The translations under genes and the position numbers were made by a program. The notes under the pieces are model-generated. The model saw only the letters and a list, made by a program, of their open reading frames with translations. It was not told where the DNA came from and did no database searches. Shown piece after piece: positions 46,501-57,306 of a stretch of 64,000 nucleotides of DNA. Each line of letters opens with the position of its first letter. Position 1 is the stretch's first letter. This DNA comes from Bugulina stolonifera. Taxonomy: Eukaryota > Bryozoa > Gymnolaemata > Cheilostomatida > Bugulidae. The stretch covers positions 15,647,376 through 15,711,375 of the forward strand of contig OW285194.1 in NCBI GenBank assembly GCA_935421135.1. The letters run 5' to 3'.

Positions 46501-49500
46501 TATTATCATAGTAGTAATACAGTGTGGTATTATCATAGTAGTAATACAGTGTGGTATTATCATAGCAGTAATACAGTGTGGTATTATCATAGCAGTAATA
46601 CAGTGTGGTATTATCATAGTAGTAATACAGTGTGGTATTATCATAGTAGTAATACAGTGTGGTATTATCATAGTAGTAATACAGTGTGGTATTATCATAG
46701 TAGTAATACAGTGTGGTATTATCATAGTAGTAATACAGTGTGGTATTATCATAGTAGTAATACAGTGTGGTATTATCATAGTAGTAATACAGTGTGGTAT
46801 TATCATAGTAGTAATACAGTGTGGTATTATCATAGTAGTAATACAGTGTGGTATTATCATAGTAGTAATACAGTGTGGTATTATCATAGTAGTAATACAG
46901 TGTGGTACAGTAGTAATAACATTATCCAATGTGATTAAGTGTTGGATAACCGCGAGTGCATAAGAGTATCAAAGTGTATAATTAGTACCAAGCTTTGAAG
47001 AATGTGTGATGTCAGTTGAGGATGATGTTATACCTGTACTGTGATATATACGTCGGATATGCCGGCTAGTATTAACTAATAATTAGTAAGACTTACCCCC
47101 TCTGTTGTTATAGCTACCGTAGTTATCCCTCCTGTCCCTATAATCATTGCCTCGGTGATGGTATCCACCTCTCTCTGTAGAACACCCATACTTGCATGTA
47201 TATTATTACACTACGCCACTAATGCTGAGTGTACATACATGTATAGTGTGTGTATATACATGTAGTGTGTATATGTTCGAGTATGTAGACTCACCGATAC
47301 GTCTGTCCTCTCTCCTGAATCTTCTACTACCAGGTGGGAACTTGATTTGTCCCTCCTTTACATACTGGTCTATCAGTTTTCTAGCCATATCACCACTTAA
47401 CTCGGTGAACAACAGCTCATCAAACACCTGTAAGTATCGCACACAGCATAATAGTGTAAGTATCGTACACTGTATAGTAGTGTAAGTATCGCACACAGTA
47501 TAGTAGTGCAAGCATTGTACCCAGTATAATAGCAGTGCATCGCACACAGTATAGTAGATAGAGGATACTCCATGTACAGTTTAGATTGGTACAACTGATA
47601 CCATGTCAACAACACAGTATAGTAGATAGAGGATACTCCATGTACAGTTTAGATTGGTACAACTGATACCATGTCAACAAGGCAGTATAGTAGATAGAGG
47701 ATACTCCATGTACAGTTTAGATTGGTACAACTGATACCATGTCAACAAGGCAGTATAGTAGATAGAGGATACTCCATGTACAGTTTAGATTGGTACAACT
47801 GATACCATGTCAACAAGGCAGGTTAATTCTTTGGGGTGAATAGTCTCCTCCGTGAAGCGAGTGATTGAGCAACTTTTCCGGCAAAATGTAGAAATTTCAA
47901 ATTGTGATTTTGTTCGACTTGGCAATGTCACATGTAATAGACTACTGTTACATATGACAGCAGCCATTCATATGGCACTACTAGTCTACACGAACACCGT
48001 ATAGTCCACACATACACTGCATAGTCCACATATACACTGTATAGTCCACACATACACTGCATAGTCCACATATACACTGTATAGTCCACACATACACTGT
48101 ACACACTGCACTGCCTGCTAGTGGACTTACCAGCTCCTGTTCCTCTTTCTTCTCTTCAGTCTTGGCTGCAGCAGGAACAGACTCTGCAGGTTTATCAGTT
48201 TCCTTAGCTTCTCCCTCCACACCATTCTTTTCTACCTTCTCACCTTCTACAGACACAGTAAGAACATAGACTAGTAACGACCAACACATGCTGGTAGTGT
48301 GGTACTACATGTACTGCACGTGGGAAGTGATTGGAACATAAAATGTGTGAAGCAAGTACATGACACCTTGCAGCTAAGTGGAAAACAGAGGACAATTACT
48401 GTGTAGTATATTGTGTAATATGATATTCACCTTTCTGTTCTGTAGTCTCTGCCTGTTCCTTAGAGTCTGTCTCCTTCGACTCCTCCTTGGCACCAGACTC
48501 ATCGGTGGTGGTAGTCTGCTCAGAGGGAGTCTCCTCCATCTTTTCTACTTCCTCTTTTGCCTCTACCGGCTGTAAAAGACACAGTATCACAATACAACAC
48601 ACTAAGTACAACAACAAACATTGAGGTACATGTAAGTATGCAGTAAAATATTCATTCAACATATATCATAGAGTAACTAGGTGGACCATGTATATATACC
48701 ATAGAGTAACTAGGTGAACCATGTATATATACCATAGAGTAACTAGGTGAACCATGTATATATACCATAGAGTAACTAGGTGGACCATGTACATATATCA
48801 TAGAGTTACTAGGTAGACCATGTACACGTATATATACAAACCTTTTCTGTTTCTGCAGCATCTGCAGCAGCCTTTTCCTCGCCCTCAGCTGCCTCTTCCT
48901 TCTTTTCTTCACCCTCAGCTGCCTCTTCCTTCTTTTCTTCACCCTCAGCTGCCTCTTCCTTCTTTTCTTCACCCTCAGCTGCCTCTTCCTTCTTTTCTTC
49001 ACCCTCAGCTGCCTCTTCCTTCTTTTCTTCACCCTCAGCTGCCTCTTCCGTCTCCTCAGCTGCTTCCGCTGCAGCCTTCTCTGCTGCTTCTTTCTCCTCC
49101 TGTTCTTTCTTCTCCTTGGCCAGCCTCTCTGCTTCTTCTTTAGCCAGCCTTTCTTCCTCTTCCTTTGCCAACCTTTCCTCCTCTTCCTTTGCAGCCAGTA
49201 CGTTTGCCTCAGGATTGAGCACCGTTTCTATGGGTGCAGTGGGCATGGAGAAGTTAGCTACAAGGCAGAAGAAGTAGGTTAGTCTAATGTAGTCTGTCAC
49301 TGCTAGCATGGACTGTTCTGGTCATACCCTACCCTATCCTACCTAATGTTTACCTATAACTATATGACACAGAACCAGCCCATTGCCAACAGTGACGTGC
49401 AACCAGGGAAAGACATACATTGGGTGGAACACGTGCCTGTCTGGTAGGAGAAGAGGGGAGAATAGAAGGGGTACCTGCACCCATTTGCTCTTATCCCCTA

Positions 49501-52500
49501 GCTCATACCAGACAGGCAAGAGCAGACATAGTATTAGGTACTCCCTGGCGGCGTGGTGGTGACGTAATGCCGACACCACCACACAACACGTTGTGTACAA
49601 GCAGGTGTGTCTACCTTTCATTTCAAGAACAGCAGCTTCAGGCACTTCCTTGCCTTCCTCCTTTGTACGTTTTGCAATTCGTTCACGATACACTTTGTCA
49701 GTAGGCAAGACAACAACAGCTTTTCGCTTAAATCCAACAAAGGGACGCATCTTTCTTCTTTGTGCCGTGTCATATACATTGGTCTGCGAGTTTATAATAA
49801 ATGAACAAACATGAGCTTTAGTTAGTTTCAAGACAAGTGGTTGTATTCAAGTGCAAGTGGGGCCGCCAAAGATGGGTGTGAAAATTTTCCGACATCGGCA
49901 TCGCCTTACCTTTGTATAGGAGTATATCAACCTGAAAGTGCATTATGACCAAAAGGAAAGGAGGGACTCGGCTACATGGCTGTATACGCAGGATTACATA
50001 TTGATACATTCAGGACACAAGGAGAGAGGGCACTAATACTAGCACTATATATGCATTGATTATAATGAACCAACAGGTGAAATAAAGCACTGCAGGTGTG
50101 GGCCATTCAAGTCACATGTCCTAGCTTGCTCGCTCATACAGCTGATGGTTAAAGGTGAGTGAGTGCTCTTCCATGTCTTCTAGAGAAGCTTGTACGTTGA
50201 CTAACTCTTTGAGTACTGCTCTAACAAATCTGTTAACTACTCATGTAATAGATGGTACTCACTATGTTTGATTGTTCTGCTTACACCCCACCCACATCAC
50301 CACCACTTACTCCCCTCACACACACATACACCTACCTACCTTCACATACTTACGGTGAGGTGAAGAAGCTACCGTCCTGTGACCGTACTTACCTTATAAC
50401 CTACAATGCATCACTCCGTACTTACTGCCTACAAGAGAATGGGGTTAGCACATCCTACCTATCCTAACCTACGTTAATACGACCACCGACTAACTGGTAC
50501 AGGTGAGACCAACAAAGAAGAGGAAAGAGAGTGAGAGATACTGCCGCATGTAGTGGCAAGAGTAGTTGTAGCAGACGTTTGTGCTGTCTCACAGCTACGT
50601 ATCCATCCGGTCAGCACCATAATCTATAGCTGGCCAGGACAAGAGCATGAGTTAGCTAGGCTATGCGTAGACTGGGCCCAGTTAGTCGGTACTAGTGGTA
50701 TCTAGTAGACACACACACACACAATGTGTGGTTATATGTTGAGGTAACACACCTGGTCAAGTATGTAGTTCTTATGTCTGTGAGTGGCAGTCTCCAACAT
50801 CTTCCTCAGACAATCATTGGCTTGGTCAAACAGAACGTCCCACCGACCATGGTAGTTGTTCTTCCTAGCCAGCCCTTCCACCTGAAACACCAGTTTACCA
50901 TTAGATACCCGCAACTGCAGTTATTCCGCAGTTAAGCAATGCATCTCATTGTGTGTATACTGTAGTATAGCCCAGTCTCTGCTCACCTTCATCTTGTCGA
51001 TGATGTTGTTTGTTCCGAGAACATAGTACCTCTTCTCCGAGTAGTTCTTCTGAGCCTGGATTGCCCAGTAGGATTTACCAGCACCGGGCAAGCCGACCAG
51101 TAGCAGCACCTCACACTCCTCCTTGGAAGCAGGAGGTTTAGCTGCCCTCACCCTATCCTCTACTGGCACCTTACTAATGAATGTGTATTCCCCTTCCTCT
51201 CCTAACAGTGGGAACCAAGGCTTCTCCTACATCACAGTAACACAATATTAGGGTTCCCATCGTTACTGGATATATTATGATAACTTACATTCTGAGACAG
51301 TGTGGAGAGCTTATTACTCAGTGTATTAGTACACACATGTGAATTATTCAGAGGTGCAGCTTGTGAACATAGACATGGAAATGAAGTAGGTGCATGTAGA
51401 GGATTTGAAATGTATCATCAAGATTCAACTCACCAGCTGTCCGAAGTTGGTCTCCACCAGCTGGTTCTTGGTGGCAAATGCTGGGAAGAGAGCTGCTCCT
51501 TCTAGATCCGACTTGGGGAACTCGACAGCCTTTTCCATCGGGTGCTCGTTTCTGGCAAAGTACATGATCACGTTCTCGCCGGTCATGTCCTGTGAGTAGA
51601 GAGTATGAATGTGTATCAAGCGGCACATAGTATCCAATATTAACAGCTGATGAACAGGGTAACCAATGAGAGGAGTAGAGCTGGCTCACTCACCAAATAG
51701 CACGTAACCACATCTCCATTGTAATACTTGACATGGAAGTCTGAGAACTTGGAGTTTGTAGAAAACTTAGCGGTACCGCCATAGCCCCAGGAGTTGGGGT
51801 ACTCTCCCAGCTGGTAGTCGGCAGAGTCTACAGACCAGCCCACCCGAGACACGTGGTTCGCTCCTACAGATTCCTCTCCCACATTTATCCTCAAGTTCTT
51901 CACCGCCTATATTATACATTGTTGAATAGGTTATGAACCAACTAACTTTATATATAACAATAAAAACTCTGAGTGCTAGAGATTCTTCACCTGACATCTT
52001 AAACTATAGAGCTGAGAATATTACACTTGGACCAAAAGCTAACCAATATAATATATTCATTACCCTAAAAGCAGATACAGATCGCGAGTTTTAACTTTCG
52101 AGAATTTCGCGTGTAGCAAACCCGCGAAAAATATCACTCGCTAATAAAATCTTCTTCCTAACTATAATATAAAGAAATCTTTATTGGAACAGAAAGGTGT
52201 CCAAGATTTTGGTTTACATAATCAAGAAAGGTTTTCATACAAGACTGGAAAATTAGTATAGCTAAGTTAAAATAAAATGAAGGTCTTAATATTGTATTAT
52301 TTTAACTCAAAAATATCACAGCAAGAATTGCAAAAAAGAGATATACTTAAATGTTAAGGGGAGATAACTACATATCTGTTAACAATTGCAATTGGAATTC
52401 TTTCGAAATCATTTGTATGGAAGAAAAGACAACTCTTACTCCACATAACAAAGTTTCTTTTTTATCGAGAATTAGTAGAATAGGAGTTATCTCCCTCGGC

Positions 52501-54455
52501 TGTTTAAAAAGTAAGAATTTGTTGTATTAATAAACATTTAAACTCAATAAATTTGTTTTCTAATAGATAAAATTCAAAAGCAATGTCAAAAGTAAGTAGC
52601 ACATATTTTATTAGCTAAAATGCTAAAAGCATTTAATAAATTTTGTAGCTACACACTAACTCTGAACAAAATATTTTTATATATGAGTTGACAGAAAAAT
52701 CAGAAATTTCGCGAGAGGCAAAACACGCGAAAGATTTCTATCGCAAATTGCTTCGATACTAGCTGGTTCGCGAAACTTTCTTATGCGAAATAATTCTGCT
52801 TTTAGGGTAAATACTCACATCAGCTCAAACAGGTGTGTAAACGACATCCATACTCAGCATGTAGATTCTAGAATTTATATGAACATAGTATACAATGAGG
52901 GGAATGTTAGGGAAAATAACAGACATACCTTCATCTGGAAGGCCACCTTGCCACTGCCAACACCATAGTTGGCCCTCACACCTCCCCACATGTATCCAAA
53001 ACCATGATAGCTATTCGGTTTGATGGTATAACCATTGTGTATGACCTGAAACATATAAGCTTGTACAATAATAACCATGAGAGGAGCAGAGCTGTGACAC
53101 CAATGATGATATCCATAGTCACATACGGTTCACTAAGGATCTCTCACCTCGATGTTTAGATCACAGTTGTATCTGTCGAGCTGCACATCTTCACTGTCTA
53201 TCCACGCTTTGTCATCAACGGGAGGCTCCCTCCTCTCTCTCTTATAACTAGGAGCGTCTCTAGACTCCCTAGCCTTGTCACCTTCGGGAGACCTTGAACG
53301 TTTCCTCTTCTCACCAGTTTCTGCATTGTCTACAACATTCACCATAAATATTATGCTAAGAAACTATAGGACCAATGAGCCCAGTTAAATGAGGTAGATA
53401 TCAGCACTGCCCCATACCTGTAGGTGTTGGTTCCTCAGCAGGTGCTTCCTCTGTGCTTTCAGCTACTGGAGTCTCTGCAGCAGGTGCTACATCTGTACTT
53501 TCAGCTTCTGGAGTCTCTACAGCTGCTGGGGCATCTTCTTGTGGTGCAGCAGCTTCAGCTTCTGGTAGAATAATGGTTAAAAGAACCTTTACTATCCACT
53601 TTGATGTACAAAATGGGACAATTCTATATAAAGTGTTTGATTTCCTCAATCAAGCGGACTTACTTACCCATTGGCTCTTCTGAAGCTGGGGTATCTGTAA
53701 CTTCAGCAGCCGCAGCTTCAGTGACAGGAGTATCAGCTACCTCTGCAGCGGGAGCAGCATCTGTTGGAGCAACCTCTTCAGCCATTGGTTCCTCAGCTGT
53801 GGCCTAATGAAATGTACAAATTGTTCACATAACATTCACTCAGACAAAACTAAGACATGCATCAATTATTATTATTACAGATGTGTGCATGTAACAAATT
53901 CCAGAAAATGTCTTACGGGCTGGGGCTCTTCGGCGGGAACCTCATCTACTGACTGTTGACTTTCATCTGCTGCTTGAGAGTCGTCTGTTTCTTCCTGTGC
54001 AAGAGCTGGATCTCCCTCACCAAGACTGGCATCTACAATAAAATCAGAAGAGAACAGAATAAGAAAAGAAATTGCATTTATTTATATTCATAGTCAGTAT
54101 TCCATGGCTGCTGGAGCAGCTTCAAATTGAAATTTTATTTTAATTTTAATTCAATTTAGAACAAAAGGACAGACAGGTGAATGGAAAGTGACTAGTGACT
54201 GTGAGTACTCAACTCATTCACATGTCCCGTTTTAATTTACAGGCTTATAATATAATACCAAGCTGTAATACAATATTTTCTGTTCCATCTGCAATTTTTA
54301 TTTAACGGACAACTTAGCTTACCTGCTGATCCAGCCATAAAATTTTCTAGTCGTTTAACCAGCTGTTCCTTTTTGCCTTTTGTGTCCAAGCCATGCTTTT
54401 TAAGCTCCTCTCTCAACTCTGTGACTTTCAATTTGGAGTAATCAACATCACTCAT
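43543..54455 (-). CDS. HNRNPU-like: hnRNP U / SAF-A-like protein, 21 exons, 1036 aa
   Basis: Exons: 54455-54323, 54032-53917, 53803-53668, 53561-53418, 53329-53148, 53045-52929, 51906-51694, 51589-51434, 51226-50987, 50881-50753, 49783-49615, 49257-48842, 48569-48431, 48246-48131, 47427-47295, 47174-47097, 45967-45861, 45405-45258, 44930-44810, 44132-44023, 43550-43543; total 3111 nt. SAP domain (5-40, [19 protein letters not shown]), Ala/Glu/Pro-rich acidic arm (45-176), basic [16 protein letters not shown] (about 220-395; [28 protein letters not shown]), kinase-like P-loop domain with GLPGAGKS (444-451), [19 protein letters not shown], then a Glu/Lys/Ala-rich insert (about 595-802) before [18 protein letters not shown], and a Gly/Tyr/Asn-rich tail with RGG-like motifs (847-1034). 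Domain order matches nuclear-matrix hnRNP U. The last exon codes only GY and stop and is the least certain. Confidence 0.92.
44210..44460. repeat. 15-bp minisatellite (GCAGTAGGTATGAAG), ~16 copies
   Basis: A nearly perfect array in the hnRNP U-like intron between exons 19 and 20. The period is a multiple of three, so long chance ORFs (GMKAV, IPTAF, CLHTY) appear in several frames; none is a gene. Confidence 0.95.
44661..44800. repeat. ACT-trinucleotide-rich repeat
   Basis: Interrupted (ACT)n with ATGGCTACT/ATGACTACT units, in the same intron, ending close to the donor of exon 19 (44810). Confidence 0.8.
45531..45711 (+). mobile_element. tRNA-derived SINE with a 15-bp target duplication
   Basis: The element starts GGGTGTCAGGGTGGCACAGT. 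An A-box-like TGGCACAGTTGG is followed about 45 bp later by a B-box-like GAGTTCAAACCCC, so the 5' part is tRNA-like. A non-tRNA body follows (TTCTGGCAAAGGCCTTCAGC, TCTTTCACCC, GTTCGGATCAGGGCG) and then an A-rich tail. The 15-bp sequence TATCTCATATATCCA flanks it exactly on both sides (45516-45530 and 45712-45726). It sits in the hnRNP U-like intron between exons 17 and 18. Confidence 0.88.
46020..46910. repeat. 27-bp minisatellite, ~33 copies
   Basis: The unit is TAGTAGTAATACAGTGTGGT followed by ATTATCA, almost invariant apart from a few TAGCAG variants in blocks. It lies in the hnRNP U-like intron between exons 16 and 17. It yields 300-330-codon chance ORFs on both strands. Confidence 0.96.
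47428..47545. repeat. ~32-bp degenerate repeat derived from an acceptor region
   Basis: On the minus strand the sequence CTGTGTGCGATACTTACAG|GTG is the acceptor of hnRNP U-like exon 15. The adjacent intron repeats ACTGTGTGCGATACTTACAC three or four times, with the final AG changed to AC. Confidence 0.75.
47545..47820. repeat. ~64-bp tandem repeat, 4 copies
   Basis: Each unit includes AGTATAGTAGATAGAGGATA, CTCCATGTACAGTTTAGATT and GGTACAACTGATACCATGTC. It follows directly on the acceptor-derived repeat in the same intron. Confidence 0.92.
47996..48110. repeat. ~18/36-bp tandem repeat
   Basis: Alternating CACATACACTGCATAGTCCA and CATATACACTGTATAGTCCA units just inside the donor of hnRNP U-like exon 14 (48131). 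Confidence 0.85.
48660..48835. repeat. ~34-bp tandem repeat, 5 copies
   Basis: CATAGAGTAACTAGGTGGAC followed by CATGTATATATAC, in the intron next to the coding repeat of exon 12. Confidence 0.9.
48890..49045 (-). repeat. coding 30-bp repeat, ([10 protein letters not shown])n, 5 copies
   Basis: Within exon 12 of the hnRNP U-like gene. Copies are almost identical at DNA level (GCTGCCTCTTCCTTCTTTTC unit on plus), so the expansion is recent. It lengthens the acidic/basic insert by 50 residues. Confidence 0.95.
49434..49518. repeat. imperfect inverted repeat, 17-bp arms
   Basis: TGCCTGTCTGGTAGGAG and CTCATACCAGACAGGCA are inverted copies with one mismatch and a 50-bp loop, in the hnRNP U-like intron between exons 11 and 12. 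Possibly the remnant of a small foldback element. Confidence 0.6.
52061..52809. mobile_element. ~750-bp MITE-like element with TACCCTAAAAGCAGA ends
   Basis: The left end TACCCTAAAAGCAGATACAG is mirrored by AATAATTCTGCTTTTAGGGT(A) at the right end. Sub-terminal regions on both sides are rich in TTCGCGA motifs (GAATTTCGCG, GTTCGCGAAA). The interior is AT-rich, non-coding, and carries three copies of the short GGAGATAACTCC-type motif (near 52360, 52430, 52480). It is in the hnRNP U-like intron between exons 6 and 7. Confidence 0.75.
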
Positions 54456-54982
54456 AGTAACGTGGTAATTTCACTTTTGATTTGCTTTTTTTCGACAACA
54501 AACAAAGTTATTGAAAATGGTATAAAAACTGAGTTGATTAAAATGGCCGTCCCACGTTTCTTCATCCAATCCAAGCCGCGCTAAGATCATGAGCCTCCTA
54601 AGTTCAATTTCCGACAAAATTAATATACTTTAATAATGTAACTTGGAGATACCACTATTTATATGTAAATGAAAGTGTCAATAATAATCAAAAAAGTAAA
54701 AAAGATAACTCAATAATAATATAATAATTTGTGACTCAAAATGCAATTTGGGAGACAGGATAACTCCATGACTGGAGTCAAGCTATGATTGTTGTAGAGT
54801 TGTTTCCCTATAGCACAATCGGGAGGAAGAAACTCCATGGCCATCAACATGTAGATAAACAGTTGAATTCTTCATTATTAGGATGTACCACAGAATTATA
54901 CAATATAAATAATTTACAGGTGAAAGCTGACATGAATACCTGCTTAGGAGTGTACAAAGTACAATTTACATTGCCATCAAAA

Positions 54983-55716
54983 TGTTGCATATAAATAGTG
55001 ACAATTAGTATATTTAAGAGTTGTCCACTCTTGTGCACTTAAGAGAATGTAACTCCTCACTAAAATTGATTGGCTGACTGTAGATAGGACAGGTATATAT
55101 AGGAGAGAAGTACCTACACAGTAGAGTAGTCTCAGTAGAGAGATAGATAGACAGATACCTAGAGTAGACTGTGAAAATGAGGCATGGAGAGACAGCAGTA
55201 TAGACTGTCGACATACCTGTAGATAAGTCACACAGTGACAAGAGTGGACGACTACATAGACGTTACACATATATATTATACAAATGTATAAGCTAGTAGA
55301 AAACACGAAAATGGAAGAAAAACTACAAAATAGAAAACCAAATAAAAACCAATAAAACACTAAAACAAAAACACTAAAAACTAAACTAAACTACAATAGT
55401 GTGGAGCGTGTGGAGTGTAGGTGGATCGTAGGCTACCCAGTAACTCATATCAATGCGTACTAAGGAGTAAGGATATATGCGGAACAACTATCTCGTTGTA
55501 GACCTTGGAATAGAGTCGACACCGCCACATCCTAGACCACAGAACCAGAACCTACGCCACACAGCTTACTACATTGGAGATCAAGGTGCTGACAAAAGGA
55601 CCTACAGACAGCGTACTACTACTACATATTACGTACAGCTGGTGAGTCCTAAGTACTTTGGCTCCAATTAAATGTTATAACTGACAATACCAAAACCCCC
55701 AATTTTAGTTATAACA
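54983..55716 (+). repeat. 5' LTR
   Basis: TG...CA ends. It contains TATATA at 55094-55099, a GATAGATAGACAGATA tract and a donor-like CAGCTG|GTGAGT near 55640. The same sequence forms the 3' LTR. Confidence 0.92.
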
Positions 55717-55828
55717 GAATGGTGGAGGTCAAAGAGGTCGAATCCTCTCTCGCTGCCATGTGTTTTACCTGTTAGCTCGGGTCGAGCTGTTTTAATTCGG
55801 GGAGAAGTCATAAGGTACCATTTTAGCC

Positions 55829-56701
55829 ATGGAGCAAGTGGCAAACAAAATATATCAGTTCTCAATGTTGGGTGATAATAAGCATATACTGCATATCCCA
55901 ACTTTTAGTGATGCTGTCAATAGTAGCAAGGAAAATAGCTACATATTTTTCAAAGAGAGATTTCAGCTAGTAATGAGCGCATTACAAATAGACCCTGTAC
56001 AGCAGGCAAAAATCCTTCCTATATTTTTAGCTGAATTTCCTTTAAACATAGTACAAAGTAGTAATGTAGCAGATATCCATGAGGGCTTCCAACTACTAGA
56101 CAGCATCTTCCTACCTATAAACAAGTTGAGTGTCAGGAATAAATACTTCCCTGGCATGAAAACTATAAGGCAGCAAGCTGGAGAACCTATATCTGAGTTC
56201 TTTAGCAGAGTACTCGACTTGTTCAAAGGTACTGACTTCCCCCAATATTTTATTGACCAGTTAGTTTTAGACACACTAAGTCTAGGGCTATTAGAGTCAT
56301 TTTTAAACTCATTTTGGGTGGACTACATGTTGTCAACAGACAACTGCACTGTAGTCGGTGCGTACCAATTTCTGAGAAACCTAGAAAATGCCAGAGAGCA
56401 ACTCAGAAAACGCGGCCAGCCTGATCTGACAACCAGTGAGGTGAAAGAGCCACAAACACCAATGAGGAAAAGAAGACGTCGCAATAGACGCAAGAGCACT
56501 ACCAGTGGCCAACCACAAAGGAGTGCCTTAACAAATGAAACAGATTGTACTGTACCTGCAACTGCGAGAGAAACCGCCAACAGCTCTACAACTGAAGCTT
56601 TGACAACTAACTCACAGTTAATACTAAATGCAGAACCAGTCACCTGTAGATTAACTTTAAAAGAGTTTATAGGTTTACTAGTTGCTGTATTACACTACTA
56701 A
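55829..56701 (+). CDS. gag: gag-like protein of the LTR element (290 aa)
   Basis: The largest ORF of the element, starting about 110 bp after the 5' LTR. The middle (about 35-200) has the look of a retrotransposon capsid: FFKERFQLVMSALQ, LPIFLAEFPLN, IRQQAGEPISEFFSRVLDL and a helical tail with NLENAREQLRKR. After it comes a strongly basic patch (MRKRRRRNRRKS) where many gags have a CCHC zinc knuckle; no CCHC is present, so nucleic-acid binding probably relies on the arginine tract. The C-terminus is Thr/Ser-rich with a hydrophobic end. Assignment is from position and pattern, not a confident family match (Ty3- or BEL-like gag most likely). Confidence 0.72.
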   Translation: MEQVANKIYQFSMLGDNKHILHIPTFSDAVNSSKENSYIFFKERFQLVMSALQIDPVQQAKILPIFLAEFPLNIVQSSNVADIHEGFQLLDSIFLPINKLSVRNKYFPGMKTIRQQAGEPISEFFSRVLDLFKGTDFPQYFIDQLVLDTLSLGLLESFLNSFWVDYMLSTDNCTVVGAYQFLRNLENAREQLRKRGQPDLTTSEVKEPQTPMRKRRRRNRRKSTTSGQPQRSALTNETDCTVPATARETANSSTTEALTTNSQLILNAEPVTCRLTLKEFIGLLVAVLHY

Positions 56702-56879
56702 CATGTTGACAGAACAACACTCAAGACTCAACTGACTCATCAATATAACCACATAAAAGCATTACAGCAATTATGATGAAACAATGATACAATGCAAACA
56801 GCCAGGCAAACCAATGACATTGGCAAAGAACACATTAATATGAAACGTTGTGATACTATAAACAAATGATGTGTTAATT

Positions 56880-56985
56880 AGAGCAAAAACATAACCAGAA
56901 GTTAAAACTGAACTATGATAAGATATAATATGTAATGCAACTCTACAAGTTAAAACTGAACTATGATAAGATATATGTATAATAT
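56880..56985. repeat. short tandem duplication
   Basis: AGTTAAAACTGAACTATGAT and AAGATATA occur twice, 55 bp apart, between the two ORFs of the LTR element. Confidence 0.8.
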
Positions 56986-56988
56986 ATA

Positions 56989-57306
56989 ATGCAACTTTAC
57001 ATCACCGAGGTAAAACTTACTAGTGCGTCAACTAACACTGACCTTGACATTGTTCCAGTAGATAATACTGCGGTTAACACTCAACCTGAGCTGGAAATAC
57101 CTGTAGCTACTGAGAAATTTAGGACAGACAACAGTACCGCTCTAGACCTCACAATCTGTATTTTTGGAAACAAAGTGGAACAGACCAAGCCGTCACTCAA
57201 AGACCTGCGAAATAACAGGTACAGAGTCCACACACAAACCAAAAATAACTCAGACAGCGCCGACCTCGACTCAGATCAAGGTTACCACAGCGACTGTACT
57301 CTTTAA
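56989..57306 (+). CDS. second ORF of the LTR element (105 aa), unknown
   Basis: Downstream of the gag-like ORF and just after the tandem duplication. Polar and acidic, with TSASTNTDLDIVPVDN, LDLTICIFGN, LKDLRNNRYRVHTQTK and a C-terminus DSADLDSDQGYHSDCTL. It has no protease DTG/DSG active site or zinc finger. It may be a separate accessory protein, or the residue of a longer gag. Confidence 0.4.
   Translation: MQLYITEVKLTSASTNTDLDIVPVDNTAVNTQPELEIPVATEKFRTDNSTALDLTICIFGNKVEQTKPSLKDLRNNRYRVHTQTKNNSDSADLDSDQGYHSDCTL

Noticed and set aside
45937..46938. 300-330-codon ORFs on both strands (WYYHSSNTV and IPHCITTMI repeats)
   Set aside because: They are products of a 27-bp minisatellite whose period is a multiple of three, inside an intron of the hnRNP U-like gene; both strands are open, which real coding repeats rarely show.
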